Shown piece after piece: positions 1-9,592 of a stretch of DNA of 20,134 nt. Every line of letters begins with the position of its first letter. Within the stretch, counting starts at the first letter, position 1. Below the pieces are notes generated by a model. The model worked only from the letters and a program-made list of their open reading frames with translations. It searched no databases and was not told the DNA's origin. The translations under genes and the position numbers were made by a program. Origin of the DNA: Saccoglossus kowalevskii (lineage: Eukaryota; Hemichordata; Enteropneusta; Harrimaniidae); NCBI RefSeq assembly GCF_000003605.2, contig NW_003138321.1:274465-294598 (forward strand). Reading direction: 5' to 3'.

Positions 1-108
1 TAATGTTCTCTCAAGTCCGCGTGTTGTGTGCAGTATGAGCGCAAAATCTACTTTGCACATTGTGTGTTTTTAACACACTTGCTAAGGGAGAGTAGCTCTT
101 AGTGAACA

Positions 109-114
109 AATAAA
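109..114 (+). terminator. Possible polyadenylation signal of an upstream gene
   Basis: AATAAA preceded by a short hairpin (GTGTGTT 62-68 / AACACAC 72-78). It could end the transcript of a gene left of the window, but no coding sequence is visible in 1-108, so this is weak. Confidence 0.15.
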
Positions 115-157
115 TATCTCATTGCATTTCCGATAATAATTACAACTTTTAAATAAA

Positions 158-323
158 TTAAAGTGGGCGGGTCGTCACCTGCGCACGCGTTGGAATATTG
201 AGTTCCAAGCGACGATAACAACACACGCTAAAAATGCGAAGGCTCATGGGTAGACGCTTGTTTGTAAACAATGACACGCTATGGCCATCTGACGCATGCG
301 CGGGTGACGACTCCCTCGCTTAA
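158..323. mobile_element. GC-rich inverted-repeat element, candidate MITE
   Basis: Arms 171-190 (GTCGTCACCTGCGCACGCGT) and 292-311 are reverse complements at 18 of 20 positions. Weaker symmetry extends outward to TTAA on both sides (158-161 and 320-323). The roughly 165-bp size and TTAA flanks suggest a non-autonomous DNA transposon using a TTAA target, but the outer arms align imperfectly and family assignment is uncertain. It is clearly more GC-rich than its surroundings. Confidence 0.5.
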
Positions 324-692
324 GTCCACCAAGAAAAGACGGCTGTTACAGTAAATCAATTTAGCAAGTACATGTACAATTGGAGACGTCATCATGTTGG
401 GTTATACAAATAAGTTTAAATACTGGAAGCTTGCGGTGTTGACATTGCATGGAAACCAAATTTCTATACATTATGAGAAAGTCATCGTTTCAGATAAGAA
501 ATCAATAATTATTATTATTACCGATATAGTGATATCAGCCTCCTGACATTTGATTCCGAGCATTACTTTGTTAGCACATAAACGCCATGGCCATGTGACA
601 TGCTCATTGTCGAGGCAGTTGTCTTGAAGGACGTTTTTTCTGACTGAATGGAAATATATCACATATTTCATGACTGTACAGTTTATCAGTTT

Positions 693-948
693 GGGTCTGA
701 CCACTTCATAACCACTATCATGAGGAGATGTCTCCCGGGTCACAGTCTCTCTATCACAGTTTATTGCACTCATAATTAGTGGTGTATCAACACTATCTAT
801 CACATGATACATGATAAATGTGACGTAATGACAATGTAAACAAACCATCATGGGAGGAGTCTAGAACGCTTCACTGTTGGAACAGCTCAGCAGATCAGAT
901 GCAAACATCCTTACCTGGTCAACCATTCCTGGTCACTTCATAACAAAC
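693..948 (+). promoter_or_regulatory. Proximal promoter and 5'UTR of gene A
   Basis: This stretch directly precedes the gene A start codon and is identical base for base to the sequence upstream of gene B, which suggests it holds the functional control region. Candidate sites by eye: a CRE/ATF-like TGACGTAA at 821-828, a forkhead-like TGTAAACAAA at 835-844, and CACATG/GATAC/GATAA motifs at about 801-817. No clear TATA box was identified and the transcription start is unknown. Site identities rest on motif resemblance only. Confidence 0.55.
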
Positions 949-1100
949 ATGAAGTTGTTTCTTGTTTTTATTCTGACGATTGTATCGGTGTCATGCGTAG
1001 AAAAGGATTCCACAGATGGGTGTAAGTGAAATTATATTTAAAATATGTATTTATTGCAATCATTATTTTGTATATCTGGTTTAGTCAGCACATGTCTTGT
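693..1100 (+). repeat. Duplicated promoter/exon 1 segment, copy 1
   Basis: Positions 693-1005 match 9188-9500 without a mismatch (313 bp). After two substitutions at the end of exon 1, similarity continues through the start of intron 1 with a small indel and fades near 1100. It is the 5' end of the tandem gene duplication, far better conserved than the exons that follow. Confidence 0.9.
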
Positions 1101-4100
1101 TCATCAAGCACTGTACAAGAACTAACTGTTATTATAAGCGAGTTATTATAAGCCAATATTGAAACTAAATTTTGCAGACTGGGAAAGGTACACCCGTTTC
1201 ATGAAAGCCATTGGACCTGTTGCACATAAAATGGTTCCCGACAAGACGTCGAGCATCCCGGTGAGAAAATTGTATTAACATTTTTTACGATATTCCATTT
1301 TTCTGTTACATATCTGAATTTATACTGAATATACTATAATATCTTATGTTTTTAGAGGATACAGCACAAATTTGACTGTGAAATTATACCTCGATCAACG
1401 ACAAGGCCTACGTCAGGTGAGTGCAAACACAGTTACACAGTAATAACACTTTTTGTCACTTCTTGTCAACTATAATAATTCAGCTACTGGGTTTGGATAT
1501 GCCGATGAGATATGCTAGAGGTGGATGTACATAGTTCAGGCACATGGAAATTTTTCAAACATGTATTGTGAGACAGCGTGTGCCATTTAATATTCCTGTT
1601 TATACAGGCAATCGTATTAAGATATATAGGTCAAGCAAGATAAGTTGATTAAATTGATTAAACTATAAAACTAAACAATCTTGATGTAGTAAATAATGCC
1701 TATTTAACAACGTTGCCCTCTGCTCTATAACCTGATATGCCTGGTGATGGCTATGTGGTACAATAAATGGCGCTGTGGACTGATAAGCGGATATAAAGTG
1801 AAGTAGTGGCTAACACCTGTTGATATATACCAAATATCACCCTACCTAGGTAATGGAGTCAGAACAATAAATGCTTGAATGTACGTGTGCGCCGACCAAC
1901 GTATATTTTCGAATATCGGGAACATACGCGTGCGAATACGCTAATGTAACCGCCGTATATCAACGACTTTGCCCAGTGTTAAGCTTCGTCATGAGTTTAC
2001 TGTCATCTAAGTATTGGCCTCATAACCTATACTAGTTACGTCCATGACTTATATTGTTATACGTCACGTTTATCTCTCAATTCATTTAATTGTAGTGCAT
2101 GAACTAACACCAGGTGATATTGATATTGTTGCTGCTTTGGGGGACTCTATAACGGTAAGTGTGACCTGTATTTGTAATTTGTACGTCATTAAATAATTTA
2201 AAACAAAATAAAACAGTACCGTATTCCTTTATATTACGTTTTTTTCACAACACAGTATCCGAATAAATAATGAGAAGATAAGTCAACTAACGGTGTAAAG
2301 CGGACACTCTTCCCGACGAGTTACAGTGATACTATCAAATACAAATGTCTACAGTGGCATATGCATAATAATCTAATAACACGATTGAATTGTCATTTTA
2401 TGCTTAATCGATATATTTGCAATGGTGTGTTGTCATGGGTTAACTTGGCACATTATAACGTAGTCACATAAAATATAAATACTAGTACATGTATTTGGAC
2501 TTCCATGTTTACTTCTAGTGTGTGTTAATTGCATGTCATTTTCTCAGGCTGGCAACGGTGCTGGGGCTTCCAATCCCATACAAGTTATTCGCGAATATAG
2601 AGGACTATCATGGAGGTAAACCATTTCAATATATGCGGTTACTCTACATTAGCATGGCAAAAACATGGATATATAAATATATATTAATTGTTTGTTTTTG
2701 TTTTAGTATTGGTGGTGATGGTACAATGAAAGACGAAACACTTACTTTACCAAGTATGTATTGACCAATGACGTCATGTATCTACGTTAAATTATTCACA
2801 AATGCACTGTGGGTAACCATGGGAATGATCACAAAATTTATTTAGTTCTTGTTTTTTGTCGTTCTTTTAAATTCTTAAATTCATTTTGTGTACCATTTTT
2901 CAAACAAAATTAGTATTTATTTTAGTAATTTTTCATTAAATTGTGTTTCTCTGTAATGCATGGTCGTCTGCGCAATAAAAGACTCAGCACTGTGACTACC
3001 TATTACGATGTGAATTTAGACGTCTTATATGCCAGCCGTACTTGACTAGTCGTGTTAATTAATTTATCATTTTTTTAGATATTTTAAAACAATATAACCC
3101 GGAAGTGAATGGGTGGTCTGTTGGTATTGGACAAATAGAAGATTATAATATATCACGTTTGAATGTAGCTGAACCTGGAGGTAAATCCAAGTAAGTTGAA
3201 TGTAAGCAACAATCACAAGAAACTTCGATGGAAATTTTGCTGTACAGATGTTGTGTTCATTTCCTGTGAATGTTCAATTCACCAAATAACCTATATTCTT
3301 GTTTACTTAGGGATCTCATGGACCAGACGCAAAACCTTATCGAAAGATTGAAACATGTTGATTGGCTGGACTATGATAATGATTGGAAAATGGTGACTAT
3401 ATTTATAGGCGCTAACGATCTATGTGCGTACTGCCACGAACCTGAGGAGTATACAGCGGAAAATTATGCAAAAAATGTTGAAGAAACATTGGATTACATG
3501 CATGAAGAGGTAAATCAATTAACCTTATTTTGTGCGTAGAGAATATCATATTCGGGCAATGTAATTTAATGCTTTATTATTATTTTATTACGACTTGAAA
3601 TTGTTTCACAAATAAATATTAAATTGTGACTTATATGTGTTGTACAGATACCGAGGACGTTCGTTAACTTAGCACAAACCGTTATGGTAACTGAAATAAA
3701 CAAACTGGATGGATGTTTTTGTGATCTACTACACCGGTAAGTAACCAGTAATTCTTTGTGCGTGGTCAGGGAAACCCTTCGCTAGAACGGTTTTCATTGA
3801 TCATCGCGTCGGGTTTGTGTGTCAGATAGAAAAATTGTTTTGTCTTATCGGATGAGACACATGATTTCTGATATTGAAGTATGGATACGAGGACGCTAAC
3901 TTCAGCTAACGGTCTGTTCGGGATCGAGGTTCTAGTAAACGTCCGAGGCCTGCTATATCGACGAGCCAAAAATTGGTATTACTCTATTTAGTGCATGTTA
4001 TACCAACCCATCGTTGTATGTGGGGACATATGATATCTGTACTTAGTGCCAGTTTACCAACCCATTTTACTATGAGGGACCATATTGTTTTGTACCTCGG

Positions 4101-5446
4101 GCACGATTACTAACCAATTTATTTTGTTCGCTTTGTAGTTTCTCTTGTGATTGTGCAAAGGCAAAGTATTCTGATGACTGGAGAGAACTACTGAACTTGA
4201 CAAATGCATATCATGTAAGTGAAATAACCAATAATATGTATTAATGTGATTATGATAATGAGATGAGGTCTCTCTGTCTTCGACAGTTTCGTTCCCATCA
4301 CTAAATTATGTCTTTTATACAAAAATCAACACTTCTGACACACAACTGCAATCGAATATTTGTTTCAGAATATTTTGTTGGAATACATAACACAAGTAAT
4401 TAATTTCAGTTCCGGCACTATGGAATACATTTCTATACTATTACGCCTAGTGTCAAGTCATTTAAGGTTCTCGTATTGTATTAGAAACTGCATTTGTCTT
4501 TGTTTATTTTGTCAGCGTGCATTGGAGACGTTGGTTGAAAGCGGCAAATATGATACACACGATAATTTTACTGTAGTTATCCAACCATTCTTCGAAGAGA
4601 CACGTATACCTCCTGATGGTGTAAGTAGAATATTTATTCTCACCCAGTTTTCTGAAACCCGTGTCGATGTACGTCACTGCCAATCAGTCGTGTTTCTAAA
4701 AAGCATACATTTATATATAATACCTATATTACACTATCACTTCCATTATGTGTGTGGCCGATTGTGTTCTAGCCGAATAAAACTTTTTGTGACAAATTAA
4801 ATCTATTTCTAGGAAGGTGGATGGGATGATTCATTCTTTGCGCCAGACTGTTTTCATTTCAGTGAATACGGGCACCAAGAAAGTGCCAAAAGTTTATGGA
4901 ATAATTTGGTAAGATATACTTATATAATATAAATTGGTAATATTTCGGTTTTATTCAAAACTTCATTTCTAAACTAGTAAAAAGATGATTTGAACAATGC
5001 GAGATGGTAAATTTATCGAGTTATGAAAATTGAGTTACAAACATCCAGTTACGAAAACATCGAATTACAAAAACGAACAATTAGAAATTAACAATAAGAA
5101 GTTACAATTTGAGTTTTTAAAATATAGGAGTGGTCGTTTTTGTAACTCGATGCATGCAAACTAGAGGTGAGATTTGAGCAATGAATAATTGCATGTTAAT
5201 ATACCTATTATTAATTATACAGATAGAGCCAGTAGGACAGAAACGTACAGCTTGGCACCCTGACGACATTGTAGAATGCCCATCTGAGGTTAGTTACACC
5301 TATAATGTTACGTCATTATTTGTAAGAATATAACATTATAATACTGATAATAATATTATCTTGAACTAAAATGAATATTTATTTTCTGCCAACAGGATTT
5401 CGAATACTTTTACACCTATAAAAATTCACCAGAGATCACCACCTAA
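949..5446 (+). CDS. PLB1-like: Gene A: PLB1-like SGNH/GDSL phospholipase B, secreted form (14 exons, 394 aa)
   Basis: Exons: 949-1021, 1178-1260, 1356-1416, 2096-2154, 2548-2615, 2707-2753, 3079-3190, 3311-3509, 3648-3736, 4139-4214, 4516-4620, 4813-4908, 5223-5288, 5396-5446. All introns are GT..AG and the joined frame is open for 395 codons including TAA. Residues 1-16 are a signal peptide ([16 protein letters not shown]). SGNH blocks visible: block I ALGDSIT with nucleophile Ser90; block II NVAEPGG with oxyanion Gly164; block III IGAND with Asn203 (Ala where the paralogs have Gly); block V DCFHF with Asp336 and His339. The family hydrolyses acyl esters of phospholipids and lysophospholipids at or outside the cell surface; activity here is inferred. 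N-glycosylation sequons occur at N154, N283 and N306. The protein ends 17 codons into the last exon with no hydrophobic tail, unlike its two neighbours, so it is probably secreted. The start is set by the signal peptide and exact identity with gene B. Introns over 300 bp (3, 4, 6, 9, 10, 12) show no further exon. Confidence 0.93.
1128..1155. repeat. 14-bp tandem duplication in intron 1 of gene A
   Basis: GTTATTATAAGCGA (1128-1141) is followed directly by GTTATTATAAGCCA (1142-1155), one mismatch. It is absent from gene B and only about 25 bp before exon 2. Confidence 0.8.
1761..1860 (+). other. Intron 3 segment conserved between genes A and B (A copy)
   Basis: Beginning CAATAAATGGCGCTGTGGAC, this stretch aligns with 10128-10220 of gene B (CAATAAATGTCGCTTTGGAC), while much of the rest of the two introns does not align by eye. 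It has no consistent reading frame. It may be leftover ancestral intron sequence or an intronic regulatory element. Confidence 0.45.
5001..5152. repeat. Inserted inverted/direct repeat block in intron 12 of gene A
   Basis: Intron 12 of genes A and B aligns on both sides of this block, but B lacks it. Inside are about four degenerate units of roughly 16 bp built on GAGTTACAAAAACATC (about 5016-5076). An inverted pair, 5058-5076 against 5134-5152, matches at 18 of 19 positions. It could be a small foldback element or a minisatellite with an inverted copy. Confidence 0.7.
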
Positions 5447-5623
5447 CCTGCCGTGTAATGCAAGTGCTAACACCAGGACAGTACTATGACTTGTGTCTAG
5501 TACTATTGTTGTCAGATAAACAGTCTAACGATGTACGGGACAGAATCGTGAATAGTTACTAAAGGTCGTTCAATAAGAATAAGAAGTCACTATAATGGCA
5601 TTTTATTGCTAACAAATCAGTAT

Positions 5624-5629
5624 AATAAA
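5624..5629 (+). terminator. Candidate polyadenylation signal of gene A (proximal)
   Basis: AATAAA 178 bp after the gene A stop codon. A second one lies at 5872-5877; which is used cannot be told from sequence. Confidence 0.4.
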
Positions 5630-5871
5630 ATAGTTATCTATTGTAAGTTAAAACTGTAATGTAAATAATGTTATTGTTTCGCGGTAAAACTTCATGATGT
5701 GATTTCTCACAAAGTAAAACTATCGTTTTGGTTGCATAGTATTCGGTGGATGAAACACGGAACACATCGACTGCTCATGCGTACTGGGTTTATCTATACG
5801 TACAGATAATTACTAACTTGTGTTTGTGTATTTCATCGAACGAATTTGTAACATAATGTGTTTTATATCAA

Positions 5872-5877
5872 AATAAA
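5872..5877 (+). terminator. Candidate polyadenylation signal of gene A (distal)
   Basis: AATAAA about 425 bp after the stop codon, in an A-rich context. More AATAAA-like words follow near 5985. Confidence 0.35.
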
Positions 5878-6313
5878 TTATGCTCAAATATACACAAAAT
5901 TACCCACATTGCCTTTTTAATGCTGTTTATAATGTATGTCACTAAAATGTTAAATATGTCTTTATAAACAAAAACAGATTAAAAATAAATAAAAAAAACA
6001 AATTAAGTTTTGTATTTTTTATTATTCTCCAATCTAATTCATACATCTATATAATGATTTTGCTGAAAGTAAGTACAACGACAAGCAGACATATGCACGT
6101 AGATATTTTTAATTGCCCTAGTAACCTGACTGGGGACTATACCATCGACAATGACTTGTTATTTTCTGAATTTTAACCTTGTCAACCCAACCTGCAAACC
6201 ACAGACATTGCTCTAAAACCTTTTCAAGGTGGCTACCACTCAATTCATATTTGTGAAGAGCACTCTAAAACGCAGATAATGGGGGAAATATTCTAGTTGT
6301 CTGTAAACTGTTA

Positions 6314-6449
6314 CAGTGGCGGATCCAGCAAAATGTATTGGGGGGTGCAAGCTACGCTTAAGATATACGGAGCGTAAATCGCAGAGAAGCTATGCGTAAT
6401 CCAGATCATATGAATCGTCATACGTTTGGGGGGGGGGGGTCCGCCACTG
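6314..6449. mobile_element. hAT-type MITE with 8-bp target-site duplication
   Basis: A 136-bp element bounded by terminal inverted repeats CAGTGGCGGATCC and, reversed from the right end, CAGTGGCGGACCC. It is flanked on both sides by the identical octamer AACTGTTA (6306-6313 and 6450-6457). An 8-bp duplication and CAGTGG-type termini are hallmarks of the hAT superfamily. The element has no coding capacity and contains a run of 12 G at 6428-6439. Confidence 0.85.
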
Positions 6450-8982
6450 AACTGTTACACATTTCACTTGACATTAAATTATTAGCAATGTTCAACCAAC
6501 ACCTAACACAGACTCAAAAACACCCTGGCCTGAAAAGGAATTGATTATCGAATATAAGAAGTTGACCAATAGAAATCCAGTGGGGTATTTTGAAAGAAAT
6601 TGTTTGCAATGTATGAGGTTTTGGAAAAATGATAGAAACAAATTCATACATTTAGAAAAGCAAACACTATTTTACGGCAACCAAGGGAAGAAACTCCCAA
6701 CCAACCTTTAAATAATGACATACATGGGTATTGATTTCCAAATTCATCGTATCAAATCAGAATTATGACAACCGAATAGCAAATGAAATTTAGATTAACA
6801 CTTCTATGCAAGTCGAATTAGCAAGTAGTTTATTGAAATTTAAGCGTAATTCAACCTGACACCAATAACGGTACTTAACAGTATACATCAGACAACTGTT
6901 CTCAAGCAATTCGGCGTTTTTATTTTGGCAGTTTGGCAGTAGGAATATATTTAAGGGCGTCTAAAACAATGCTTCATTCGTATCAGGACCATCCTTCAGA
7001 CAATTTATGTCACTAAATGAGGAGGATGCTCGTAGTGAACTAATACAGGCGTGAAGCGACGGGCAATGTGACGAAAACCAAAATAAAACGGTTGGGTGAT
7101 GTGTTTCAAATAAAATTTCGCCATCGCTTGCTCAGAAATATTAAACATGGCGGCATGTATGTACATACACGTTGTATTACACCTTGTACGCCAACAACAA
7201 AATGTAACGGAAAAAGAAATAGGACTGACATGATGAGTAAATAACTGAATTGCAGATCGACTATTATAACACTGAACAAAACAATACTGCAACTGTATTT
7301 ACCCATGTCTTCGTAATTCAATGGTGCCTGGGCATTTTATTGAAAAGCATGACCGACACCAACCATCACCGACTTGTGACCTACATTTATATTTACAGTG
7401 AACACTGCCACAGTGTTTATTATTATATTGCTAAACTTATTTTAGTAGATGTACACACGGTATATGACTATTTGCATTCCTATCGTCTCTCTTGGTACGC
7501 AGCGACAAGATAACATACATGTGTCTCGACGACCTGAATGACCTATTTACAAGTTTGTATCAGATCGAATTTCACCCATATCAACATAACATTGCACAAA
7601 GATACTATGATTTGACTCTATGATTGCTTACTACAACGTTTTCGTTTTTTCTAGGCTTCCTTCATTTTTACACTTCCTTATTTCACGGTTTCAATGTGTT
7701 CCATACACTTTCTCATATATTTCCATCTTCTTATGTTTCAAACATTTCATATATGTTGACTTTGTTTAGTGTTAATAAATTGATTTGCTGTAATGAAATG
7801 AAAAGGTCGTTCTTAACAATTCATCGTGTCCAGATAACTCAAGTAATTTTTTCCCAATATTTTCCTAAGATGTGTATACTTGTGTATCAATAAATGTACA
7901 ATCTTTCAGCAATTGGATGTTAGCAAGTCTGGCACATATATTATCTAAATGTTGGTGGAAATGAATCTGCATTGGCTTAACATAAGATGTACTTGACATG
8001 GTGTGGCATTTAATCGGCTATACTTTGATATGATCTTAAAACCCATTCACCTATAATATAGTCATTGTCTATAACGGTATATAATGTGTAATGTTACTTA
8101 GAGGGAGTGGGTTTTATAAATCATTTTCCCCTACTAAAATTCATTGTAAATTTTCCCTGCAAAATTTCACTTTTGTATAATATTGTTTGTGAGCTTGTAC
8201 ACAGTCCCCGATCTTGCACTTTGCGCTGCAACCGTAGCTAAGCTTGGCCTGCCTGGGAGATTGGAATAAGAATTAGTTATATTAACTAGGCGGAAGGTCA
8301 ATGTGCATTTAGATTTCGTCACATAACAGGTAAAAGGAGGGCAGAGAAAAAGGTATATTTTTACGTGAAGAAAAATCATGTACAATTATAGGTAGGAAGG
8401 TAGTTTTGAAATTGTTCAGGGAGGGGACAATGTAGAACTCTTGAGCGAGGGTGGGGTATTTTAATTCTAGATTTGTAGTGTGTTAGTGACCACTTTGTCA
8501 ATTTAGGTTAACTAAACACGTTACTTTTTGACAATGCACACTCTTGATTAATTTCAAATTCGTGATTAAACATGCTTTTGTGGAACTGGTCATAGAAATA
8601 CATCATCGACTGGGGGAGGGCAAGGAACATTTCTGCATAGAAAATAAAGGATTACTATAACAGAATTTCCAGGCTGAGGGAAATAAGTCAGTTCAATTTT
8701 CTGTAAAACCTTTTTCGCTACAATAAACAGTTTTTTAAAGTTAATCACTAGTTGGCTGCACCTATATAACAGACCAGTTTGTGTGAACAGACGCGTGGAC
8801 ACAGGCACACTGACAAAGCAATGCAATAATCAATTAAAGTCCCTCCGTTGTATTTTTTTCGATTAGGTTAATAACGCTGCAGGCTTATTCCAAATTTCAT
8901 AATGTACATCGCCCACTACCCATGTTTACACAAATTTGTACATTTAATTATCTTTGGCGTTTTATATATATTCACACATAAA

Positions 8983-8994
8983 TATCACGTGATA
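8983..8994. promoter_or_regulatory. 12-bp palindrome with E-box CACGTG
   Basis: TATCACGTGATA is a perfect palindrome about 450 bp before the gene B start and outside the segment shared with gene A. It could bind a bHLH factor and act on gene B only. Such a site can also arise by chance in this much intergenic DNA. Confidence 0.25.
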
Positions 8995-9187
8995 CAAAAA
9001 CCCATACAAATGTAAAGGAAAGTTCCCTGCTATCTAGAGTAACGTGCGTCCTCAATCAACGCCTAAATTCCATTTTAATTTATTTTGATTTGATAAAATA
9101 AAACATTTGTATATGTGGTGTCAAATTCTATTGATCACTGACCCGAACAAGTGCTTTGCGAACATGTTCATTTGCAGTTGTCAGATG

Positions 9188-9443
9188 GGGTCTGACCACT
9201 TCATAACCACTATCATGAGGAGATGTCTCCCGGGTCACAGTCTCTCTATCACAGTTTATTGCACTCATAATTAGTGGTGTATCAACACTATCTATCACAT
9301 GATACATGATAAATGTGACGTAATGACAATGTAAACAAACCATCATGGGAGGAGTCTAGAACGCTTCACTGTTGGAACAGCTCAGCAGATCAGATGCAAA
9401 CATCCTTACCTGGTCAACCATTCCTGGTCACTTCATAACAAAC
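9188..9443 (+). promoter_or_regulatory. Proximal promoter and 5'UTR of gene B (identical copy of gene A's)
   Basis: Identical to 693-948 at every position. It carries the same CRE/ATF-like TGACGTAA (9316-9323) and forkhead-like TGTAAACAAA (9330-9339). Upstream of 9188 the two loci no longer resemble each other, so the boundary of the shared segment is sharp. Genes A and B should therefore respond to the same proximal factors, while distal input may differ. Confidence 0.55.
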
Positions 9444-9592
9444 ATGAAGTTGTTTCTTGTTTTTATTCTGACGATTGTATCGGTGTCATGCGTAGAAAAG
9501 AATTCCACAAATGGGTGTAAGTGAAATTATATTTAAAATATGTATTTATTGCAATCATTGTATATCTAGTTTAGTCAGCAAATGTCCTGTAT
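9188..9592 (+). repeat. Duplicated promoter/exon 1 segment, copy 2
   Basis: Partner of 693-1100 at a constant offset of 8495 bp through the identical part. Left edge at 9187/9188, where homology starts abruptly; right edge inside intron 1 of gene B. Confidence 0.9.

Larger units (their letters stand above)
1..692. other. Upstream flank of gene A without a gene
   Basis: Apart from the inverted-repeat element at 158-323 there is no recognisable gene. The minus-strand open frame ending at 851 lies largely in the promoter segment and has no family resemblance. Distal regulatory elements of gene A may lie here. Confidence 0.5.
5447..9187. other. Intergenic region between genes A and B
   Basis: About 3.7 kb holding the gene A 3'UTR, the hAT-type MITE at 6314-6449 and otherwise AT-rich sequence. 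Open frames of up to about 95 codons occur (7005-7292, 7250-7513, 7624-7893), but they are low-complexity, lack domains or splice partners, and overlap on opposite strands. I find no third PLB copy or PLB exon remnant here. Confidence 0.6.

Noticed and set aside
471-851. Minus-strand open frame of 126 codons whose first 53 residues recur at 9128-9346
   Set aside because: The repeated protein is explained entirely by the 313-bp identical DNA. The frame lies antisense over a promoter, the two versions end differently where DNA identity ends, and there is no recognisable domain.
3766-3969. Minus-strand open frame of 67 codons in intron 9 of gene A
   Set aside because: No family resemblance, no counterpart in gene B intron 9, and no splice or promoter evidence.
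4360-4800. A 146-codon + strand open frame
   Set aside because: It is exon 11 of gene A (4516-4620) read through both flanking introns, not a separate gene.
7005-7893. Several open frames of 70-95 codons in the A-B intergenic region
   Set aside because: They overlap on both strands, are rich in Phe/Tyr/Ile codons expected from AT-rich DNA, and show no domain or splice partner.
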